Below, piece after piece: positions 58,442-64,000 of a stretch of DNA of 64,000 bases. A program made the position numbers and the translations under genes. Source of the stretch: Hyaloscypha bicolor E. Lineage: Eukaryota; Ascomycota; Leotiomycetes; Helotiales; Hyaloscyphaceae. Numbering within the stretch: position 1 is the stretch's first letter; each line of letters begins with the position of its first letter. Location of the stretch: NCBI RefSeq assembly GCF_002865645.1, contig NW_020194693.1:1054001-1118000 (forward strand), read 5' to 3'. Below the pieces are notes generated by a model. That model made no database searches and was not told where the DNA came from. It saw nothing but the letters and a program-made list of their open reading frames with translations.

Positions 58442-58938
58442 TCAGGTGCAGGTCACTTTCCACGAATTGAATTCAACGCGACCATAGCTGGAATAAAGGT
58501 TCTCGCATGGCGAAGATGGCTCATACCATCCAATATTATTCAAGCAATTATCATCATCATAGACGTAGACTATCCCTGTTATTAGTAAATCACCCCTAGA
58601 AACCGGACATGGAGGGGGAAAATACCATTGCAGTTGTAGCCCGGATGCGCAGTATTGATGTGGGCGACATAGAAGTCGGCCTTATTGCAAGCGGTGCTCT
58701 TGGTTGTGCCGTCGAATGAGACAAGGTCGGTTGGGGCAACGTGGAGATCGCCGCCGGGAACATTGCCCCAGCACTTTCCTTCGTTGCCAAGTGAGGTCTC
58801 CTTATAGAGGGTGAAGTCCAGGACTGAGCTGGTAGGCGGTGGCCAGTCTCTTTCCTCCGTAATGGCTGGGGCAGCACTGATGGTAGTGGCAAGGAGAGCC
58901 ATGGAGATGGCGGAGATGAGTGCCGCGAAGGAAACCAT
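58442..58938 (-). CDS. small secreted six-cysteine protein (effector-like)
   Basis: Exons 58938-58626 and 58575-58442 encode 148 residues. The first 22 residues are a signal peptide (LISAISMALLATTISAAPA). The mature part has six cysteines (GKCWGN, STACNK, YNCNG, DNCLNN, SPCENL, VTCT) and a Trp/Gly-rich C-terminus (NNIGWYEPSSPC). The intron splits the YNCNG codon in phase 1 (GTATTT..ATAACAG). The size, signal and even cysteine number fit a disulfide-bonded apoplastic effector or a secreted defence-type protein, but no family is recognised. It is flanked by MITEs on both sides. Confidence 0.8.
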
Positions 58939-59755
58939 TTTTTGTATGATTTGAGATATTTCTGGAGGTGACTTGATGAAAGGAGTTTGTGGATGAAGTT
59001 CAAGTCTGCAGTTAAGGTTTGGAGTAGTGGTCTAAAGTCTGGGTAGGTTAAAGGACACAGAAGTGGGAGAAGGCATCTCCTATATAGATTCTCCACACCT
59101 CATATTTCCACTTCAACCTCTAATAGCCCATCGAAAAATTCCTATGCGTCAGACCAATCAACGGCTCTGCCACGTTAAGCCTCTTTAAGCTCTTAGGCTT
59201 TTCTTAGTGGTGTACTTCGCTGAAAAGAGGTCCATACTACAGCAGGCGAAAAACAATGATGCTCACCAAAACCTGAAAATGCCCACGAGGTAGAAACCAT
59301 AGAGAATAGCCACGTTTTATCAAGGCTTAGCCACCGCTGAATTGAAGATAGCCTTCGGCGCCGGCAACTAACGCGAGCAAGGCACTGTGTCAATGCCTAG
59401 CGATTCCTGGCCGAATTCCCCAACCACTTGGTTGGATCCGAGCACTTGAGACCCTCCACGTATTTGGCATGACTCCATCTCCGAATTCCTGTGCTCGGCC
59501 CTAGTTTGGGGCTGTTGTATCCTCTGGCTTTGGGGAGCGAAGCTGAATCGAGTGGGCGAATAAAAAGTTTCCGTAGCCATCGCCATAGCCTCGGTGTGGC
59601 GGCTGACTAAGTCGGACCTGAAAGGCAGAACGAAACATATCCTCGCCAATGACTCTTCGGTGTCTATAAATATATTTACGTTAGCTTTGAGCACCAATCG
59701 TACGGCAAGATATTTTTGGGGCCAAGAGGGCCGGTTGGAAAATCGTACGTCTTGT

Positions 59756-60633
59756 GGGAAAGACTAAAACGACCCCCCACCTCCCCCGGGCGTCGATTAG
59801 GGGTGCCGATAGGGGCCACACTAACCGAAATCAGCAGGCGGTGGCAGGTGCCCGTATATATTACTTTGTATGCACCAATGTATGCAGATCAATGTATATT
59901 GGTACCCAGTACGCGCATCGCATTCTCTGAATAGTACGTCATCATCGTCGTTTCTGTCACGATCAAAGCGCCAGTGGTTCAGGGACCGTTCGTTGGCATT
60001 GATACGACTATTCTAAACTAAGAGAAGAAGAGGTTTCCTAGGGAAACGCGATCTAAATACAAGAGTGCGACGCGACGTCACGTGCAGTCGGCTACGTCGG
60101 CGCTAGACCCCTTATGGTTATAGCCGGAGCGTATAATCGTGACAGTTTCCAGACAAATTTGGTTATATCGCAATTAGTTCAAAAAGAATTAGGGTCTTAT
60201 AGGCCTGTATAGCGCATATTTCTTCTTAATCTCTTATAAAACAGGAAAATGTAAAGCAATACCTTCCAGGGTATTAATTAGGGGTATTAATTAGGGGTGT
60301 CGACCTTAAGAGAGCCTGAAAATTTAGCGATTAAGTACCTGGAGCTTTTGCCTCGTGCGTAATAATTACCTAGGCTCTCCCCAAACCTAAAGCTCTAATA
60401 TATAACTTTCCTTATACCTGTATTAAGAAATCAGATTCGAGCGAAAGGCTTAAGTATATATAAACAATAAATTAGGTCTTATTAAAACTTTAAAATTTAT
60501 TAATACTCCTACTCGAGACTTGTGGGGGGGAGGGCGCAGGCGGGAGGAAATGCCGAGCGCTAAGCCAAAAAAAGATTTTGCCATCGACACCCCTAATCGA
60601 CACCGGGGGGGGGGGGTCGTTTTAGTCTTTCCC
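59756..60633. mobile_element. DNA element (878 bp) with 8 bp duplication and GGGAAAGACT ends
   Basis: CGTCTTGT is repeated at 59748-59755 and 60634-60641. Both ends read GGGAAAGACTAAAACGAC followed by a C-run and CGATTAGGGGTG. There is no transposase frame. The 8 bp duplication suggests hAT or Merlin; the GG terminus fits Merlin at least as well. Confidence 0.75.
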
Positions 60634-60641
60634 CGTCTTGT

Positions 60642-61840
60642 CGCATGTATGTAGCTTAAGCGAGAGTGCGAGACTCTAATAGGGCTTGAGGAACATTCTC
60701 GGGGTGTTACTAAAGCAACTAGAGCTAAATGTACTAAAGCAATGGAGGAACTTAATTACGAACAAAATTATAGTGGGAGAGCATTGATCTGGCCTCAGTT
60801 GGTGGTGGTTGAGGGCTAGGAAGACACATGTTGGGCCGAGGGTGGAGGAGTGTGATATGGGTGGTCGTGAGCATTGAGAAAGAAAGAGGGACTAGCACAA
60901 CCACCAACTATAACTACCAGGATATAGTTAGTTGATTCAAATGTTGTTCTATTACTTATGAAACTTTCAGGCCTTAAGGGCGTAGTGCTAAATTGGAAGG
61001 CAATATTTATTATAAGTGATCTTAGTCTATTCTAGTCTATTACTAAATAGTAACTTTACGAGCCTAGTATCATAAGTCTGTGTTTTTAGCGAAGTTTTCA
61101 GGCATCGCAAAACCAAAGTCGCCCACTTCACTTTATAGTTTCACAACAACTATAAATTAAAACCTTATATAATTCAAACGCACACGATAAAAGAAGCTAG
61201 AATGAGTTTAGCAGGCGTTTATAACTAATTCAAACTATAAAAGTAAAGCGTCCAAAATTGTTATGGGGTTCGTTTCTTAGCGAAACGCCCTAAAAACACA
61301 GACTTGTGATACTAGGCTCGTTAGCCTCGTGTCCTGTCTTCATACTTATAGCCATAGGTTTCCACTAAGTATTACTAACGTCATCTTAACTTGATTCCTC
61401 ATTACTCGTTTAGAGTAATGTGCTTACGTAGTATTTCTCGCTATCCATGCAATAAGAACGGCACTACCTATATCATGCATGGTGGCTGTTCTGGAACAAG
61501 GAGGAGGGCGTGATTTAGGCCAATAATTCAAGACCGCGTCTCTTACTTTCGAAAGTCTGCCTTGTGGCGGAAAGGCATAGTCCAACTTCTCAAAACCCAT
61601 CTCATCTACTTGAAATCGATGAGTGTAGCTGGAACGTTGAAAAGAAAACGAGATAACAAGAGGCAAAAGGTGGAGGTAATAGCCAATTCGAAAAACAGAA
61701 AGAAAAAAACCTACTACTTTTCGGAGCCTTGAGCTCTTGGTGGGTGGTGTCAATGAGGTACGAGAGAAAGGCTCAAGAGTGCAGTAAGTCTGGGTAAGCG
61801 TGATTCGCCTATACGCATCTATGGTTGAAAGTTGACACCC
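60642..61840. other. gene-free region containing a MITE
   Basis: Apart from the 61059-61320 element I see no coding sequence. The 109-codon minus frame at 61424-61753 has no recognisable feature. Confidence 0.4.
61059..61320. mobile_element. MITE (262 bp) with 3 bp TTA duplication
   Basis: TTA at 61056-61058 and 61321-61323. The ends, CGAGCCTAGTATCAYAAG, are near-perfect inverted repeats continuing as TCTGTGTTTTTAG. The 3 bp TTA duplication points to PIF/Harbinger-like mobilisation. Confidence 0.75.
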
Positions 61841-63143
61841 TCAATTAATGGTATACCCTCCATCAATAACCTAGAAATGATCAGCATAATATTCCAAAAT
61901 GCTGCATCGAGCTTACCATAGCATGCCCCTGAACAAACGATGCCTTACTACTGCATAAAAATAGACAAGCATCTGCAATCTCCTGTGGTGTTCCCCTCCT
62001 ATTCATCGGTGCTATGGCAATGGAAGTTTCCAGCGCCTTTGTGAAACCCGACTCCCCTTGGGTCATTGGTGTACTTGGCCTGTTAGTGCCAGTCCATCCA
62101 TGCACATGAATGAATTAAAACTTACTCGACGATACCAGGACATACACAGTTGATTCTGATGTTTTCTTTCGAGTACTGCAAAAGATCAATAAAAACTCTT
62201 CACACCTTAGGGTGCTCTCACATCAATAGCGTCACTCTTTGTCATTGATATAACCGCAGCTTTCGAGGCACAATACACAGCTACTCAACATCAGCCCCTC
62301 ATTCATTTCTTTCTCTCATCTTGAAGTAGAGTACTTACGCGCATTATTCGTCGACACTATCCCCAGCTGACTTGCTATATTGACAATCGCCCCTCGATTC
62401 CCCGCCCTCCCATCATGAGTCGGGAGTGGCTCTTGCTTCAGCATCTGAGCCAGCTCAAACCTAGAAGAGAGCCAGACGCCGCGATAATTGATGTTAGTCA
62501 CGAAGTCGAATTGCTTCGCAGTCAGATCTGTTGAGCGCTCTCTGGTTCCTCCAACCCCTACCCGTCACATTAATCAGCACCAAATACCTCTATCTCATCC
62601 CCATCACCCCTCAAGTCCAATCAGAGGAACAGAATGGATTGCTCACCAGCACAATTCACAGCGTAATCAACCCGACCAAATTTTGCAACAGTAGCTTGCA
62701 CCATGTCCTCAATCTGGGCTTCTTCTTGCGTATCAACTTGGTTTACTAGGATATCTACGTCGGATGAGACTTCCTTCAAGTATTTTGCTGTTTCATGGAG
62801 ACCCGTAAGGTTGATGTCGCTGATTGCGATTCGGCGGCAGCCTTCTAGAGCGAACTTCAACGAATTAGTAACCTGCTTCTTTAGAAGCCAGGGAGCCAAG
62901 AGAGAGCCGGGAGCATGTCTCATTCTCCCGACCAGTAAAATAGGGAGCTGGGGGCATGGGACAAAGGAACAGGTTGGTTACGGAGATGGCTGTTGCTCGG
63001 CCGATGCCTGGATTGAGGTCAACATAACTTGTATAAAGTCGTTCATATTGAAAGACAAACTGGAGGGAAGAGCATGAAACTGGTGAGTTGAGCATACCTG
63101 AAGCTGCGCCGGTCACGAGGGCAACCCCTGGGAATAGTGTCAT
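61841..63143 (-). CDS. short-chain dehydrogenase/reductase, FabG-like (8 exons)
   Basis: Exons 63143-63098, 63007-62982, 62854-62647, 62557-62339, 62280-62222, 62175-62126, 62079-61917 and 61870-61841 total 801 bases, 266 residues, with every junction in phase. Motifs are VALVTGAASG-IGRATAI (cofactor loop, split by intron 1), YAVNCAG-VGG, GAIVNIASQLG (catalytic Ser), PVYCASKAAV (Tyr and Lys) and RINCVCPGIVE-PSTPM. The C-terminus is VIDGGYTIN. Classical FabG-type SDRs are NAD(P)H-dependent oxidoreductases; the substrate is unknown. Seven introns in a 1.3 kb gene is dense for a filamentous ascomycete. Several acceptors have CTAAC/CTGAC-type branch sites. Confidence 0.92.
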
Positions 63144-63462
63144 GGCTTGAATTCCAAACTAGTATTGGAAGGAAAGGGGGGGAAGTCCTAGGGATATTCA
63201 ACCTCGGAATGAGATGCCAATAATCGATTTATGAAAGATGAGGAAAGAGGATTTAGGATTTTTGGAGGGGCACAAAGTCGGGGCGGAGATCCGACGAAAA
63301 TCAAGGTGGGGTTGAGGGCGGACAAATCACGGAACACTTGTTCGTCTGATATGGGGTTCACGACGGAAGTGGGGTGTCAAGCTCAAGATTTACAGGAAAT
63401 GCTGAAGCCACAATTATACTGGTGGCTGAAATTCTGATATCATTTCTCGACTCGTGGTCGAT

Positions 63463-64000
63463 TCATTCAACAACCCATCCTCGACTGGGTATCTTCTTTT
63501 GTGTAACTTTCCTAGCTGGTAGTGGCCATCCTATCCCTGCTGTTCCTTCCGCTCTCAGATATGGTATCACCCAGCATTCCCTGATTTTTGTATCACCTTC
63601 ACCTTTCGTCTTCGGCATCACTTCCTTAATGGGCTTGCTGTAGTGTAACAGTGGTGTGCCTTTCGCCAGCGCGGCGAGTTGTCCGCCAGTGATGTCGGTA
63701 AGAGCATGCATTCTTGTCTTTGGGATCTTCTCTGGTGTTGCAGCTGCAGGCGCTGCTCGCTGCAAATATGAATATACAATGTATTCGGGACATTCTTGAG
63801 GGCTGATGTGCGCCAAAGGTGAAGATGGGTGAATGTATACTGCTTTATCGTCGTCGTCTCGCTTGATGTGCGACGGGAAGAGGGTGAGGTATGGCACGTC
63901 GATGGCTCGAGTTGGCTTTCGTCCAGTCTCTAAAGGGTGGGGTGACATGTCTGCTCGAATCGCGATGTGGTCAATGAAACCAGCTGCAACCATTTGCTTC
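63463..64000 (-). CDS. DEAH-box RNA helicase Dhr1/Ecm16 (DHX37), C-terminal part
   Basis: The minus frame enters from the right edge and ends at TGA 63463-63465, so only the last 178 or so residues are present. The sequence reads VYIHPSSPLAHISPQECPEY, YIVYSYLQR, TRMHALTDITGGQLAALAKG, TPLLHYSKPI and IGWPLPARKV, the C-terminal OB-fold region of Ecm16/Dhr1. That helicase releases U3 snoRNA from pre-ribosomes during 18S rRNA maturation in the nucleolus. Helicase motifs I-VI lie outside the window. The acidic tract RDDDDKA and the Ala/Pro insert AAPAAATPEK are lineage-specific. Confidence 0.85.
   Translation of the reverse strand, partial: KQMVAAGFIDHIAIRADMSPHPLETGRKPTRAIDVPYLTLFPSHIKRDDDDKAVYIHPSSPLAHISPQECPEYIVYSYLQRAAPAAATPEKIPKTRMHALTDITGGQLAALAKGTPLLHYSKPIKEVMPKTKGEGDTKIRECWVIPYLRAEGTAGIGWPLPARKVTQKKIPSRGWVVE

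Noticed and set aside
1..64000. CRISPR arrays, bacterial operons, tRNA or rRNA genes
   Set aside because: None seen. Repeats are eukaryotic transposon ends or short tandem repeats, and genes carry spliceosomal introns. tRNA genes were only scanned by eye.

Overview
This window is nuclear DNA of a filamentous ascomycete (Pezizomycotina). The evidence is short 45-75 bp GT-AG introns with CTAAC/CTGAC branch sites, a HET-domain protein, a Pth11-like rhodopsin-fold receptor, an RTA1 protein, a Zn2Cys6 regulator, and one AT-saturated block with the stop-riddled look of repeat-induced point mutation (RIP). A helotialean/Leotiomycetes host is my guess, not shown. All identifications come from reading translations by eye; no search was run.

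Layout. 1-3.3 kb: 3' end of an unknown gene, then two TA-flanked foldback elements. 3.6-5.9 kb: a short-chain dehydrogenase and a broken GNAT acetyltransferase. 8.4-10.2 kb: a GPI-anchored Ser/Thr-rich wall protein cut by a hAT-type MITE. 11.3-14.4 kb: a HET protein with ubiquitin-interacting-motif-like helices and an in-frame stop before its C-terminal block. 14.9-26.6 kb: a compact housekeeping island (CDC123, CWC21, enoyl-CoA isomerase, PET100, TACO1/YebC, LAA1-type HEAT giant) in divergent and convergent pairs. 26.7-34.2 kb: Zn2Cys6 regulator, MARVEL-like protein with a TAG stop, RTA1 protein, decayed relic, GH5 glucanase. 34.5-43.6 kb: one Atg22-like gene split by a 6.8 kb RIP-like transposon, with a second MITE inside it and several stops and frameshifts. 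44.1-49.7 kb: a GH3 N-acetylglucosaminidase-GNAT fusion and a Pth11-like receptor. 50-55 kb: a PIF/Harbinger-like MITE just upstream of an NAD(P)-binding reductase, then an adenosine deaminase-related (ADGF) gene cut by a 1.3 kb LTR element carrying only gag. 55-61 kb: further MITEs, a membrane protein and a six-cysteine secreted protein. 61.8-64 kb: an eight-exon SDR and the 3' end of the DHR1/Ecm16 DEAH helicase.

The main observation is that three genes in one 55 kb stretch (GPI wall protein, Atg22-like transporter, ADGF) are each interrupted by a different class of transposon, each with recognisable termini and target-site duplications. In the GPI and ADGF cases, removing the element plus one duplication leaves lengths divisible by three and a continuous frame, so the empty alleles were probably functional until recently.
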